The notes: generated by a model not told the origin, from the sequence alone. A stretch of DNA of 64,000 nt from Streptomyces cyaneofuscatus (GCF_000718135.1 NZ_JOEM01000017.1:62001-126000), one strand, 5' to 3'. Positions 48,963 through 57,947 are shown, counted from the first letter of the stretch. A program made the numbers and translations.

Positions 48963-49748
48963 CTAGACCGGGGTGACGTACGCCCCGGCGATCCCGCCGT
49001 CCACCAGGAAGTCCGTCGCGTTGACGAACGAGGAGTCGTCGCTCGCCAGGAACGCCACGGCGGCGGCGATCTCGGTCGGCTCGGCGAACCGGCCGACCGG
49101 GATGTGCACAAGACGCCGCGCCGCCCGCTCCGGGTCCTTGGCGAACAGCTCCTGGAGCAGCGGGGTGTTGACCGGCCCCGGGCAGAGCGCGTTGACGCGG
49201 ATGCCGTCCCGCGCGAACTGCACCCCCAGCTCACGCGACATCGCCAGCACCCCGCCCTTGGACGCGGTGTACGAGATCTGCGAGGTCGCCGCCCCCATCC
49301 GGGCCACGAACGAGGCCGTGTTGATGATCGAGCCCCGGCCCTGGGCGCGCATGTACGGGATGGCCGCCTTGCAGCACAGGAAGACCGAGGTCAGGTTGAC
49401 CTCCTGCACCCGGCGCCAGGCCTCCAGGCCGGTGTCCAGGATCGAGTCGTCGTCGGGCGGCGAGATTCCCGCGTTGTTGAACGCGATGTCGACCGAACCG
49501 TAGGTGTCGAACGCCGCCTTGAAGAGCGCCTCGACCTCCTCGGCGTCGGTGACGTCGGTACGGACGAAGAGCCCGCCCGCCTCCTCGGCGGCGGCCTTGC
49601 CGCTCACCTCGTCCACATCGGCGCAGACGACATGGGCGCCCTCGGCGGCCAGCCGCCGCACGGTGGCCAGGCCGATGCCGCTGCCGGCTCCGGTGACGAC
49701 GGCGGTGCGGCCGACCAGGCGGCGGCAGACAGGGGAAGTGTCGGTCAT
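48963..49748 (-). CDS. SDR family oxidoreductase, ethanolamine-cluster member
   Basis: 261 residues. Rossmann motif VVTGAGSGIGLATVRRLA (16-33), NNAG at ~91-94, Ser in SIINTASF and the YTASKG active-site Tyr/Lys pair (YxxxK), then PGPVNTPLL. NAD-dependent alcohol dehydrogenase. Its placement 5 bases from the aldehyde dehydrogenase and next to the glutamyl-ligase suggests it oxidises the alcohol of gamma-glutamylethanolamide to the aldehyde (inference from pathway logic; the enzyme itself shows only its family). Confidence 0.88.
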   Translation of the reverse strand: MTDTSPVCRRLVGRTAVVTGAGSGIGLATVRRLAAEGAHVVCADVDEVSGKAAAEEAGGLFVRTDVTDAEEVEALFKAAFDTYGSVDIAFNNAGISPPDDDSILDTGLEAWRRVQEVNLTSVFLCCKAAIPYMRAQGRGSIINTASFVARMGAATSQISYTASKGGVLAMSRELGVQFARDGIRVNALCPGPVNTPLLQELFAKDPERAARRLVHIPVGRFAEPTEIAAAVAFLASDDSSFVNATDFLVDGGIAGAYVTPV

Positions 49749-49753
49749 GGTGC

Positions 49754-51148
49754 TCAGGCCTCCGTGCTGATGAAGATGTTCTTGGTTTCGGTGAAGGCGG
49801 CCAGGGCGTCGGGCCCGAGCTCACGGCCCAGCCCCGACTGCTTGTAGCCGCCGAAGGGGGTCGAGTAGCGCACGCTGGAGTGCGAGTTGACGGAGAGGTT
49901 GCCCGCGCGCAGGCCTTGGCCGACGCGGAGGGCGCGCCCGATGTCCCGGGACCAGACGGATCCGGCCAGCCCGTAGTCGGTGGCGTTCGCCAGGTGCAGG
50001 GCGTCCTCCTCGCCGTCGAACGGCAGGACCACCGCGACCGGCCCGAAGACCTCCTCGACGGCCACCGGAGCATCGGCCGCCACCCCCGCGAGCACGGTCG
50101 GCGGATACCAGAACCCGGGCCCCTCCGGGGAGTTGCCGAGGATGGCCCGTACGCCGTCGGCTTCCCGCACACCGTCGGTGAAGCCCCGCACCCGGTTCAG
50201 CTGGGCGGCCGAGATCAGCGGGCCCATCTGCGTCTTCTCGTCGGCCGGGTCGCCCACCACCACGGCGGCCACCGCCGGGCCGAGCAGCTCCAGGAACCGG
50301 TCGTACACGGACCGCTCCACCAGGATCCGGGTGCGGGCGCAGCAGTCCTGGCCCGCGTTGTCGAGGAACGACATCGGGGTGGCCGCCGCCGCTGCCTCCA
50401 CATCGGCGTCGGCGAAGACGATGTTCGGGCTCTTGCCGCCGAGTTCGAGGGTGAGGCGCTTCACGCGCTCCGCGCACCGGGTCATGATGTGCTTCCCGGT
50501 CCGGGTGGAGCCGGTGAACACGATCTTCGCGACGCCCGGGTGCTCCACCAGGGCGCTCCCGGCCACCGGGCCCTCGCCGGGCAGCACTTGGAACAGCCCC
50601 TCGGGAAGGCCTGCTTCCAGGGCGAGTTCGGCCAGCCGCAGAGCGGTCAGCGGGGTGGTCTCGGCCGGCTTGAGGAGGACGGCGTTGCCCGCGGCGAGCG
50701 CGGGGGCCAGACCCCAGGCGGCGATCGGCATCGGGAAGTTCCAGGGCGCGATGACCCCGATGACGCCGAGCGGTTCCAGGATCGTGAAGTCGATGCCGCC
50801 CGCCACCGGGATCTGCCGGCCGAGCAGCCGCTCCGCGCCGCCCGCGCTGTAGTCGAGGAGGTCGCGGACGTTGCCCGCCTCCCACCGGGCGTTGCCGATG
50901 GTGTGACCGGCCTGCCGGACCTCCAACTGGGCCAGTTCCTCGATGTGTTCGTCGACCACGGCGGCGAAGCGGCGCAGCAGCCTGGCCCGGTCGGCGGGCG
51001 CTGCGGCCGCCCAGGGGCGCTGCGCGGCGGCGGCGCGGTGGACGGCCGCGTCCACGTCGGCGGCCGAGGCGGCGGGCACGGTGGCGATGACCTCGGCGGT
51101 CGCCGGGTTCAGGACGTCCAGGGCGGACGCTGCGGGGTGCTGTGACAC
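49754..51148 (-). CDS. NAD-dependent aldehyde dehydrogenase
   Basis: 464 residues. VIAPWNFPMPIAAWGLAPALAAGNAVLLKPAE binds NAD, catalytic base Glu235 sits in LELGGKSPN and catalytic Cys269 in AGQDCCARTR. The catalytic set is complete. GTG 51148 follows GAGGTCCGTAC; an open frame extends to 53485 but only overlaps other genes. Context: part of a SDR-ALDH-synthetase set, so the likely substrate is a gamma-glutamyl aminoacetaldehyde or aminobutyraldehyde. Confidence 0.93.
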   Translation of the reverse strand: MSQHPAASALDVLNPATAEVIATVPAASAADVDAAVHRAAAAQRPWAAAAPADRARLLRRFAAVVDEHIEELAQLEVRQAGHTIGNARWEAGNVRDLLDYSAGGAERLLGRQIPVAGGIDFTILEPLGVIGVIAPWNFPMPIAAWGLAPALAAGNAVLLKPAETTPLTALRLAELALEAGLPEGLFQVLPGEGPVAGSALVEHPGVAKIVFTGSTRTGKHIMTRCAERVKRLTLELGGKSPNIVFADADVEAAAAATPMSFLDNAGQDCCARTRILVERSVYDRFLELLGPAVAAVVVGDPADEKTQMGPLISAAQLNRVRGFTDGVREADGVRAILGNSPEGPGFWYPPTVLAGVAADAPVAVEEVFGPVAVVLPFDGEEDALHLANATDYGLAGSVWSRDIGRALRVGQGLRAGNLSVNSHSSVRYSTPFGGYKQSGLGRELGPDALAAFTETKNIFISTEA

Positions 51149-51198
51149 GTACGGACCTCGATCAGGGAAGCAGGGGGTGGTCGGAGGCGTTCTCGTGG

Positions 51199-52563
51199 TC
51201 AGAGGCGTTCGAAGGAGCGGCGCAGCTCCCAGTCGGTCACCGCGGAGTCGTACGCGGTGAGTTCGACCTTCGCCATGTTCAGGTAGTGCGCGACGACCTC
51301 CTCGCCGAACGCCTCCTTCGCGATGGGGCTGGCCTCCCACAGCTCGGCCGCCTCGCGCAGGGTCGTCGGCACCTGGTCGTACGCGGCGGTGTAGGCGTTG
51401 CCCGTACACGCTTCCGGCAACGGCAGCCGGTGCTCGACCCCGTACAGACCGGCGGCGACCAGTCCGGCCACGGCCAGGTGCGGGTTGACGTCGCCGCCGG
51501 GCAGCCGGTTCTCGAAGCGCATCGAGCGGCCGTGGCCGACGACCCGTAGGGCGCAGGTGCGGTTGTCGACGCCCCAGGCGACGGCGGTGGGGGCGAAGGA
51601 GCCCGGCTGGAAACGCTTGTAGGAGTTGATGTTGGGCGCGTAGAGGAGGGAGAAGTCGCGCAGGGCGGCGAGCTGGCCGGCCAGGAAGTGGCGCATCAGC
51701 TCGGACATGCCGTCCGGACCGTCGCCGGCCATCACGTTCTCGCCGTTCTCGTCGGTGAGCGAGAGATGGATGTGGCAGGAGTTGCCCTCGTTCTGGTCGT
51801 ACTTGGCCATGAAGGTGAGCGAGACACCCTCCTGGGCCGCGATCTCCTTGGCGCCCGTCTTGTAGACGGCGTGCTGGTCGCAGGTGGTCAGCGCCTCGTC
51901 GTAACGGAAGACGATCTCGTGCTGCCCGGGATTGCACTCGCCCTTGGCGGACTCGACGGTCAGCCCGGCCTGCTGCATCTCGTTGCGGATGCGGCGCAGC
52001 AGCGGTTCGATGCGGCCGGTGCCGAGGATGGAGTAGTCGATGTTGTACTGGTTGGCCGGGGTCAGCCCACGGTAGTCGCGGTCCCAGGCCTCCTCGTAAC
52101 TGTCCCGGAAGACGATGAACTCCAGCTCCGTGCCGACCTGCGCCGTGTAACCGAGCGCGGCCAGCCGGTCCAGCTGGCGGCGGAGGATTTGGCGCGGCGC
52201 GGCCACGACGGGGCTGCCGTCGTGCCAGGCGAGGTCGGCGATCAGGAGCGCGGTGCCCTCGTGCCAGGGGACCGGGCGGAGCGTGGCGGGGTCGGGGACC
52301 ATGCCGAAGTCGCCGTAGCCGTTCTCCCACGACGACATCGCGTAACCGTCGACGGTCCGCATCTCGGTGTCCACGGCCAGCAGGTAGTTGCAGCCCTCGG
52401 TACCGTGCTCCAGCACCTCGTCGAGGAAGAAACCGGCTGCGAACCGCTTCCCCTGGAGCCGACCCTGCATATCGGGGAAGGCCAGCACCACGGTGTCTAT
52501 CGACCCGTCCGCGACGCGTGAGCGGAGCTCGTCGACGGTGAGCGGGGGTGTGCGGTCTGCCAC
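51199..52563 (-). CDS. Glutamine-synthetase-like gamma-glutamyl ligase (GlnA4/PuuA type)
   Basis: 454 residues. GS fold with N-terminal VVLAFPDMQGRLQGKRF, and catalytic segments GTELEFIVFRD, AKGECNPGQHEIVFRY, MAKYDQNEGNSCHIHLSLTD, INSYKRFQPGSFAPTAVAWGVDNRTCALRVVG, RFENRLPGGDVNPHLAVAG. Not a housekeeping GlnA: the sequence around residues 230-290 and the loss of the adenylylation region match the GlnA3/GlnA4/PuuA group. GTG 52563 follows AAGGAGG. Ethanolamine-permease and FadR neighbours favour a gamma-glutamylethanolamide synthetase as in S. coelicolor GlnA4; a polyamine-specific role is the alternative. Confidence 0.9.
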   Translation of the reverse strand: MADRTPPLTVDELRSRVADGSIDTVVLAFPDMQGRLQGKRFAAGFFLDEVLEHGTEGCNYLLAVDTEMRTVDGYAMSSWENGYGDFGMVPDPATLRPVPWHEGTALLIADLAWHDGSPVVAAPRQILRRQLDRLAALGYTAQVGTELEFIVFRDSYEEAWDRDYRGLTPANQYNIDYSILGTGRIEPLLRRIRNEMQQAGLTVESAKGECNPGQHEIVFRYDEALTTCDQHAVYKTGAKEIAAQEGVSLTFMAKYDQNEGNSCHIHLSLTDENGENVMAGDGPDGMSELMRHFLAGQLAALRDFSLLYAPNINSYKRFQPGSFAPTAVAWGVDNRTCALRVVGHGRSMRFENRLPGGDVNPHLAVAGLVAAGLYGVEHRLPLPEACTGNAYTAAYDQVPTTLREAAELWEASPIAKEAFGEEVVAHYLNMAKVELTAYDSAVTDWELRRSFERL

Positions 52564-52636
52564 GGGATTCCTCCTTGGGTGAACCGGGAGGCTTAAGGTA
52601 TGACAGAGAACCATTGATTGGGAAGGGAATCCGCGA
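52564..52636. promoter_or_regulatory. Divergent promoter region of the ligase and FadR-type regulator genes
   Basis: Seventy-three bases between two outward genes. The ligase ribosome-binding site (AAGGAGG on the minus strand) and the regulator's ggaaggg sit at the two ends. ccattgattgg at 52611-52621 is a near-palindrome at the centre and is a candidate regulator site. The eat promoter carries a different repeat, so a shared operator is unproven. Confidence 0.45.
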
Positions 52637-53437
52637 GTGGTCACCAGAGGGAGAACCGACGGCACCCGTCCGGTGGCGGCGGACGGTGTCCCGGACGCCG
52701 TGGGCGAGGACGCGACAGGCGGGGAGGGCTCCGCGGCTCCGGTCTCCGTCCTGCGCCCCGTCCGCGCGGGCAACGGCTTCGAGGAGACCCTGGAGCAGGT
52801 CCTGCAACTGCTCCGCCTCGGCCTGGTCCCGCCCGGCGACCGGCTGCCCGCCGAGCGCGAGCTGGCCCAGCACCTGGGGGTCAGCCGGGTGACCCTGCGC
52901 GAGGTGCTCAAGGTCCTCCAGGACCAGGGCATGGTGGAGAGCCGGCGCGGCCGCTACGGCGGAACGTTCGTCCTGCCGCGCGCCGCCGCGGCCGACGGCA
53001 GCGACGAGCTGCGGCGCCGGGTGGCGGCCGTCGACGTGGAGGACACCCTGCGCTTCCGCGAGGTGCTGGAGACCGGGGCGGCCGGGCTCTGCGCCGACGG
53101 GCTCGCGGACGGCGGGGCGGCCCGGCTGCGGGCGGCCCTCGAAGCCACCCAGGGCGCCCGCCTGGAGGACTACCGCCGCAGGGACACCCTGCTCCACCTC
53201 ACCCTCGCCGAACTCTCCGGCTCCCGCTCGCTCGCGGCGCAGTACGCCTCCGTACGCGCCACCCTCAACGAACTCCTGGACTGCATCCCGCTGCTGGTGC
53301 GCAACCTGGAGCACTCCCAGCAGCAGCACGCGGCCGTCGTCGAGGCCGTGCTCGACCGGGACGCGGAGGCGGCGCGCGAGATGATGCGCGAACACTGCGC
53401 CGGGACGGCGGCGCTGCTGCGGGGCTTCCTGGCCTGA
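52637..53437 (+). CDS. FadR/GntR family transcriptional regulator
   Basis: 266 residues. N-terminal GntR winged helix: LLRLGLVPPGDRLPAERELAQHLGVSRVTLREVLKVLQDQGMVESRRGRYGGTFV. C-terminal FCD-type helical domain (RFREVLETGAAGLCADGLADGGAARLRAALEATQGA...YRRRDTLLHLTLAELSGSRSLAAQYASVRATLNELLDCIPLL) binds organic ligands. GTG 52637. Divergent from the ligase operon and followed by the permease gene; likely the pathway regulator, sensing ethanolamine-derived or acid intermediates. Confidence 0.92.
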   Translation: MVTRGRTDGTRPVAADGVPDAVGEDATGGEGSAAPVSVLRPVRAGNGFEETLEQVLQLLRLGLVPPGDRLPAERELAQHLGVSRVTLREVLKVLQDQGMVESRRGRYGGTFVLPRAAAADGSDELRRRVAAVDVEDTLRFREVLETGAAGLCADGLADGGAARLRAALEATQGARLEDYRRRDTLLHLTLAELSGSRSLAAQYASVRATLNELLDCIPLLVRNLEHSQQQHAAVVEAVLDRDAEAAREMMREHCAGTAALLRGFLA

Positions 53438-53525
53438 AATCCACGGGGGTCGGTTTTGAGCGGCCCGGGACGCATCCGTAACCACTCTTTAACGCAGGCC
53501 CCTTGCCTTTCGCGCCGACGTTCCA

Positions 53526-53549
53526 CAAAGGTGTGCCGACGAACCTTTG
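53526..53549. promoter_or_regulatory. Inverted repeat upstream of the permease gene
   Basis: Arms CAAAGGT and ACCTTTG with a 10-base spacer, 48 bases before the permease ATG, within the 159-base gap after the FadR-type gene. A candidate operator or short hairpin; nothing else stands out in the gap. Confidence 0.4.
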
Positions 53550-53596
53550 ATCGAAGCAGTTCCATCGACGACGTCGACAGAGATCTGGAGCGCCTC

Positions 53597-55066
53597 ATGG
53601 CTCAGGGAACCGAAACACCTGCCGGACCACCCGATTCCACGAGCCCGGGGGCGACCGGCTCGGCCGCGTACCTGCGCCGCCGGACCCTGAGGCGCGGCAG
53701 CGCGGGGTGGCTGCTGCTGACCGGACTCGGCGTCGCCTATGTCGTCTCCGGCGACTTCTCGGGCTGGAACATCGGCCTCTCCAAGGGCGGCTTCGGCGGA
53801 CTCGCCGTCGCCATGGTCCTCATGGGCGTCATGTACGCCTGTCTGGTCTTCGCACTGGCCGAACTCTCCGCCATCCTGCCGACCGCGGGCGGCGGTTACG
53901 GCTTCGCCCGGCGCGCGCTCGGCACCGGGGGCGGCTTCCTCACCGGCACGGCCATCCTCATCGAGTACATCCTCGCCCCCGCCGCCATCTCCCTCTTCAT
54001 CGGCGACTACGTCGAATCGCTCGGCCTGTTCGGGCTGACCTCCGGCTGGCCGGTCTACCTCGCCTGCTTCGCGATCTTCATCGGCATCCACCTCTGGGGC
54101 GTCGGCGAGGCCCTCCGCTTCAGCCTGGTCGTGACGGCGATCGCGGTCGCCGCCCTGCTGATCTTCGCCGTCGGCGCGTTCACGGAGTTCGACGCGGGCC
54201 GCCTCAACGACATCCCGGCCGACCCCAGCGCCTTCGGTTCCAACTCCTGGCTGCCGTACGGGCTCCTCGGCATCTGGGCGGCGTTCCCGTTCGGCATGTG
54301 GTTCTTCCTCGGGGTGGAGGGCGTACCGCTCGCCGCCGAGGAGGCCAAGGACCCGGTCCGCTCGATGCCGAAGGCGCTGGCCATCTCGCTCGCCGTGCTG
54401 GTCTTCCTGGCGCTCATCACCTTCGTCTCCGCCACCGGCGCCCAGGGCGCCAACGCCATCAAGGAGGCCGGGAACCCGCTCGTGGTCGCCCTCCAGGGCG
54501 ACGGCGAGCCGACCGCCCTGAGCCGCTTCGTCAACTACGCGGGCCTCGCGGGGCTCGTCGCCTCCTTCTTCTCCCTGATCTTCGCGGGCTCCCGCCAGCT
54601 CTTCGCCCTCTCCCGGGCGGGCTATCTGCCGCGCTTCCTCTCCCTCACCAACCGCCGCAAGTCCCCCTACCTCGGCCTGCTCATCCCCGGCGTCATCGGC
54701 TTCACCCTGGCCGCCTGGAGCGGCAACGGCGGCCGGATGCTCAACGTCGCCGTCTTCGGGGCCACCATCAGCTACGCCCTGATGGCCCTGTCCCACATCG
54801 TGCTGCGCCGCCGGGAGCCGGACCTGCCCCGGCCCTACCGCACCCCCGGCGGCGCGCGCACCTCGGGTGTCGCCTTCGTTCTGGCATGCTCGGCGCTGGT
54901 GGCGACCTTCCTGGTGGACCGGGACGCGGCGTTCATCGCACTCGCTGTGTACGCGGTGGCGCTCGCCTACTTCGCCTTCTACAGCCGCCACCGGCTGGTC
55001 GCGGCGGCCCCGGAGGAGGAATTCGCCGCACTCGCGGCGGCGGAGGCGGAACTCAAGCGCGACTGA
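53597..55066 (+). CDS. eat: Ethanolamine permease (APC superfamily, Eat type)
   Basis: 489 residues, 12-helix amino-acid/polyamine/organocation permease. GLGVAYVVSGDFSGWNIGLSKGGFGGLAVAMVLMGVMYACLVFALAELSAILPTAGGGYGFARRALGTGGGFLTGTAILIEYILAPAAISLFIGDYVESL and GVWAAFPFGMWFFLGVEGVPLAAEEAKDPVRSMPKAL-like regions match the ethanolamine permease (Eat) subfamily. ATG 53597 is set by GGAG 7 bases ahead. Followed 51 bases on by the amidotransferase-type hydrolase; together they form the rightward half of the ethanolamine locus. Substrate inferred from sequence pattern. Confidence 0.88.
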   Translation: MAQGTETPAGPPDSTSPGATGSAAYLRRRTLRRGSAGWLLLTGLGVAYVVSGDFSGWNIGLSKGGFGGLAVAMVLMGVMYACLVFALAELSAILPTAGGGYGFARRALGTGGGFLTGTAILIEYILAPAAISLFIGDYVESLGLFGLTSGWPVYLACFAIFIGIHLWGVGEALRFSLVVTAIAVAALLIFAVGAFTEFDAGRLNDIPADPSAFGSNSWLPYGLLGIWAAFPFGMWFFLGVEGVPLAAEEAKDPVRSMPKALAISLAVLVFLALITFVSATGAQGANAIKEAGNPLVVALQGDGEPTALSRFVNYAGLAGLVASFFSLIFAGSRQLFALSRAGYLPRFLSLTNRRKSPYLGLLIPGVIGFTLAAWSGNGGRMLNVAVFGATISYALMALSHIVLRRREPDLPRPYRTPGGARTSGVAFVLACSALVATFLVDRDAAFIALAVYAVALAYFAFYSRHRLVAAAPEEEFAALAAAEAELKRD

Positions 55067-55117
55067 CCGCCCCGCACCGTCGTCGATCCGTAACGAGTCA
55101 ACCGAAGGAGCCGTTCC

Positions 55118-55843
55118 ATGTCCCGGCCCGTCATCGGCATCAGCACCTACCAGGACCCGGCCCGCTGGGGTGTCTGGGAGATGCCCGCGGTGCTCCTGCC
55201 CGCCGCCTACCCCCGGCTGGTCCGGGCGGCGGGCGGACTCGCGGTGCTGCTGCCGCCGGACGAGGCCGCGGACGCGGCCCGGGAGACCGTGGCCGCCCTG
55301 GACGGGGTGGTGATCGCCGGGGGAGCGGACGTCGAGCCGTCCCGCTACGGCGCCGCTCCCGACCCTCGTACGGGGCCTCCGGCCCGCGAGCGTGACGCCT
55401 GGGAACTCGCCCTGATCGAGGCGGCGATCGAGCTGCGCGTCCCCCTGCTGGGCATCTGCCGGGGCATGCAACTGCTGAACGTCGCCCTCGGCGGCACCCT
55501 GCACCAGCACCTGGACGGTCACACCGGCGGCCACGCCGTCTTCGGCGGCCACCCGGTGGACCCCGTGCCCGGTACGGCGTACGCGGCGGCCGTCCCCGAG
55601 CAGACCACGGTGCCCGCCTACCACCACCAGGCCGTCGACCGCCTGGGCACCGGCCTGATCGCCTCCGCCCACGCCCCCGACGGAACGGTGGAGGCGCTGG
55701 AACTCCCCGACCACGAGAGCCTGGTGCTCGGGGTGCAGTGGCACCCGGAGATGGGCGACGACCCCCGCGTCATGGCCGCCCTCGTCGAGGCGGCCCGCCA
55801 CCGCTCGCGCGTATCAGCGCCGGGTGTCGGGCAGCTGGGGTGA
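55118..55843 (+). CDS. Gamma-glutamyl hydrolase of the PuuD type (class I amidotransferase fold)
   Basis: 241 residues. Class I glutamine-amidotransferase fold: oxyanion VVIAGGADVEPSRYG, nucleophile Cys114 in LLGICRGMQLLN, and His209/Glu211 in VQWHPEM. In E. coli PuuD removes glutamate from gamma-glutamyl-GABA; here the expected role is release of glutamate and glycine from gamma-glutamylglycine, closing the pathway (inference). ATG 55118 follows aaggag. Its end overlaps the next convergent gene by 30 bases. Confidence 0.92.
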   Translation: MSRPVIGISTYQDPARWGVWEMPAVLLPAAYPRLVRAAGGLAVLLPPDEAADAARETVAALDGVVIAGGADVEPSRYGAAPDPRTGPPARERDAWELALIEAAIELRVPLLGICRGMQLLNVALGGTLHQHLDGHTGGHAVFGGHPVDPVPGTAYAAAVPEQTTVPAYHHQAVDRLGTGLIASAHAPDGTVEALELPDHESLVLGVQWHPEMGDDPRVMAALVEAARHRSRVSAPGVGQLG

Positions 55844-56635
55844 TCCGGCGCCCGGACTGCCGTGACCGGGCCCGGAGAAGCCCGGGCCGGTGAAGTCGGG
55901 GCGGGTGAAGTCGGGGCGGGAGAAGTCAGGCCGGGTGTGGTCGGGCCGGGTGTGGTCGGGGCCTGCGAAGGCCGGCGGGGTGAAGCGCGGGCCGCCGGGT
56001 GCCGCCGCCGCTCTTCCCGCCTCGGCGAGTTCCCCGAGCAGGAACGGGCGGATCGCCTTGTCCCGCAGGGCGGTGCGCCAGGTCTCCCGGGCGCGGTCCA
56101 GGTCGGCCGAACGGTCCACCCCCGGCGGTGAGCCGGGCGCCGGCCGGCGGGCGGCGGTGCGGTAGACGGCGACGAGGCTGATCAGGGAGGTGGCGGCCGC
56201 GATGGCCAGACTGATCCAGCCGACCCGGACGAGGGTGTCGGCCAGGGCCGCCATGCTGTCGGTCAGGCGGAGCCCGTACCCCAGCAGGAGGAAGGTCGCC
56301 CCCGCGACGGCGGCCAGGATCGGGGTCAGCACCCCGAGGACCGCCAGGGCACCGGCGCCCGGCCGCTCCTGGTGCCCCGGCCCCGACAGGGGAGCGGGAC
56401 CGCCGTCGCCGCGCCGGCCGTGCGACGCGCGCCGCAGGGCCGCGTACGCCCGGTACTCCGCAGCGGCGGCCGGAGCCGTACGCCCCACCGCGGCCAGGGC
56501 CCGGATCCGCAACCGGCCGCCGCTGACGCCGGATTCCTCCAGCAACCGCTGGAACTCCGCCGACGCGAGCACCTCGTCGACCACTTCCGCGTAGGCGGAT
56601 CTGTCCTCGTCCCCGAGCGGGGAAGGCCTGCCCAT
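55814..56635 (-). CDS. Two-span membrane protein with pentad-repeat tail
   Basis: 273 residues. N-terminal ~95 residues are soluble and acidic/Ala-rich; two transmembrane helices follow (LAVLGVLTPILAAVAGATFLLLGYGL and VGWISLAIAAATSLISLVAVY); then a cytosolic helical segment (RETWRTALRDKAIRPFLLGELAEAG) and a C-terminal tail of seven pentads (RPDFT/GPDHT type). It lies 85 bases upstream of the terD genes' leftward stop and in the same direction. No family name recognised; its position beside terD genes suggests a stress-related membrane partner (inference). Confidence 0.8.
   Translation of the reverse strand: MGRPSPLGDEDRSAYAEVVDEVLASAEFQRLLEESGVSGGRLRIRALAAVGRTAPAAAAEYRAYAALRRASHGRRGDGGPAPLSGPGHQERPGAGALAVLGVLTPILAAVAGATFLLLGYGLRLTDSMAALADTLVRVGWISLAIAAATSLISLVAVYRTAARRPAPGSPPGVDRSADLDRARETWRTALRDKAIRPFLLGELAEAGRAAAAPGGPRFTPPAFAGPDHTRPDHTRPDFSRPDFTRPDFTGPGFSGPGHGSPGAGSPQLPDTRR
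55859..55963. repeat. Seven 15-base repeats encoding pentad tail
   Basis: 105 bases with period 15, plus-strand core ggtgaagtcggggcg, encode on the minus strand GPDHT, RPDHT, RPDFS, RPDFT, RPDFT, GPGFS, GPGHG. The two middle units are nearly identical, which points to recent slippage expansion. Confidence 0.85.
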
Positions 56636-56719
56636 ACTGTCCCTCTGTCGATATGTCGCTGTGTCGCTGCGGAGGCCGCAGGTTCCCGTGGGCTTCCTGC
56701 GGCCCCGGAGCCGTCGTGG

Positions 56720-57301
56720 CTACAGGTGCTGGGCGACGGCGGGCATGAGGTCCTGGAACGTACGCCCGTCGGCCGCGGCGCCGATCGCGGTCATCTGCCA
56801 CCCCGAACCGGCCCGCTGGACCTTGGCCATGATCTGCGCGGTGTGCCGCCCGCCGCCGGTCAGCGTGTACCGCGCGAGCTCCTGGCCGGTGCTCTCGTCG
56901 ACCAGACGGCAGAAAGCGGCCTCGACCTCCTCGAAGGTCTGGCCGGTGAACGAGTTGACCGTGAAGATGATCTGGTCGACGTGGACGGGCACGCGCCGCA
57001 GGTCGACGACGATCGACTCGTCGTCGCCGCCCTCGCCCGCACCGCCGACCCGGTTGTCACCCGTGTGCTGGACCGAACCGTCGTCGCTGGTGAGGTGCTG
57101 GAAGAAGACCACGTCCTGCGGGTCCTTGCCCGCGAAGAGCACGGCCGAGGCGTCCAGGTCGATGTCGCGGGCGGTCAGCCGGGCCAGGAAGCCCTTGCGG
57201 GGCGCGGACTTCCAGCCCAGCCCCATCCGTACGACCCCGAGTTCGCCGCCGCCGGACTTGGTGAGGCTGACCTGCTGGCCCTTGGAGAGGTTGATCGTCA
57301 T
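56720..57301 (-). CDS. terD: TerD family protein
   Basis: 193 residues of the TerD/TerE tellurium-resistance fold, a calcium-binding beta sandwich. Opening LSKGQQVSLTKSGGGELGVVRMGLGWK, then DLDASAVLFAGKDPQDVVFFQHLTSDDGSVQHTGDNRVGGAGEGGDDESIVVDLRRVPVHVDQIIFTVNSF, with acidic Ca-site residues, and AAFCRLVDESTGQELARYTL. ATG 57301. 70 bases downstream of a second terD copy in the same direction; paralogous pairs like this are common in streptomycetes. Confidence 0.93.
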   Translation of the reverse strand: MTINLSKGQQVSLTKSGGGELGVVRMGLGWKSAPRKGFLARLTARDIDLDASAVLFAGKDPQDVVFFQHLTSDDGSVQHTGDNRVGGAGEGGDDESIVVDLRRVPVHVDQIIFTVNSFTGQTFEEVEAAFCRLVDESTGQELARYTLTGGGRHTAQIMAKVQRAGSGWQMTAIGAAADGRTFQDLMPAVAQHL

Positions 57302-57371
57302 GGCTTCCGCCTTCGCTGTTGCGGTGAGGTGAGGTCAGGTGAGATGAGTGTGTCCGGGCGGCGGGGCGGGG

Positions 57372-57947
57372 TCAGAGACCCACGCCGAAGTCGGCGACGA
57401 TGCCGCTCAGCCCGGAGGCGTAACCCTGCCCGACCGCACGGAACTTCCACTCGGCGCCGTGCCGGTACAGCTCGCCGAAGACCATCGCCGTCTCGGTGGA
57501 GGCGTCCTCGCTGAGGTCGTAACGGGCGATCTCCGCGCCGCCCGCCTGGTTGACCACACGGATGTAGGCGTTGCGGACCTGGCCGAAGCTCTGGCCGCGC
57601 CCCTCCGCCTCGTGGATCGAGACGGGGAACACGATCTTGGCGACGGTACCCGGCACGGCGGAGAGGTCGACCTTGACGATCTCGTCGTCCCCCTCGCCCT
57701 CGCCGGTGAGGTTGTCGCCGGTGTGCTCGACCGAACCGTCCGGGCTCTTGAGGTTGTTGTAGAAGACGAAGTGCGCGTCGGAGAGGACCTTGCCCGACTC
57801 GTCGCAGAGCAGCGCGCTCGCGTCGAGGTCGTAGTCCGTGCCGGTGGTCGTGCGGACGTCCCAGCCGAGGCCGACGAGGATCGCGGTCAGCCCCGGAGCC
57901 TCCTTGGTCAGCGAGACATTTCCGCCCTTGGCCAGACTCACGCCCAT
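57372..57947 (-). CDS. terD: TerD family protein (paralogue)
   Basis: 191 residues: [100 protein letters not shown] is the canonical TerD sequence with its acidic Ca2+ sites. ATG 57947 follows GAGGGAG; the frame to 58055 lacks support. A BlaI-type operator lies 50 bases upstream, in the divergent gap shared with the blaI-like gene, so this gene is likely under that repressor. Confidence 0.96.
   Translation of the reverse strand: MGVSLAKGGNVSLTKEAPGLTAILVGLGWDVRTTTGTDYDLDASALLCDESGKVLSDAHFVFYNNLKSPDGSVEHTGDNLTGEGEGDDEIVKVDLSAVPGTVAKIVFPVSIHEAEGRGQSFGQVRNAYIRVVNQAGGAEIARYDLSEDASTETAMVFGELYRHGAEWKFRAVGQGYASGLSGIVADFGVGL

Noticed and set aside
49754..53485. Single 1243-residue fusion protein on the minus strand
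   Set aside because: Only the part after GTG 51148 is aldehyde dehydrogenase; the rest overlaps the ligase and regulator genes in other frames and is meaningless sequence.
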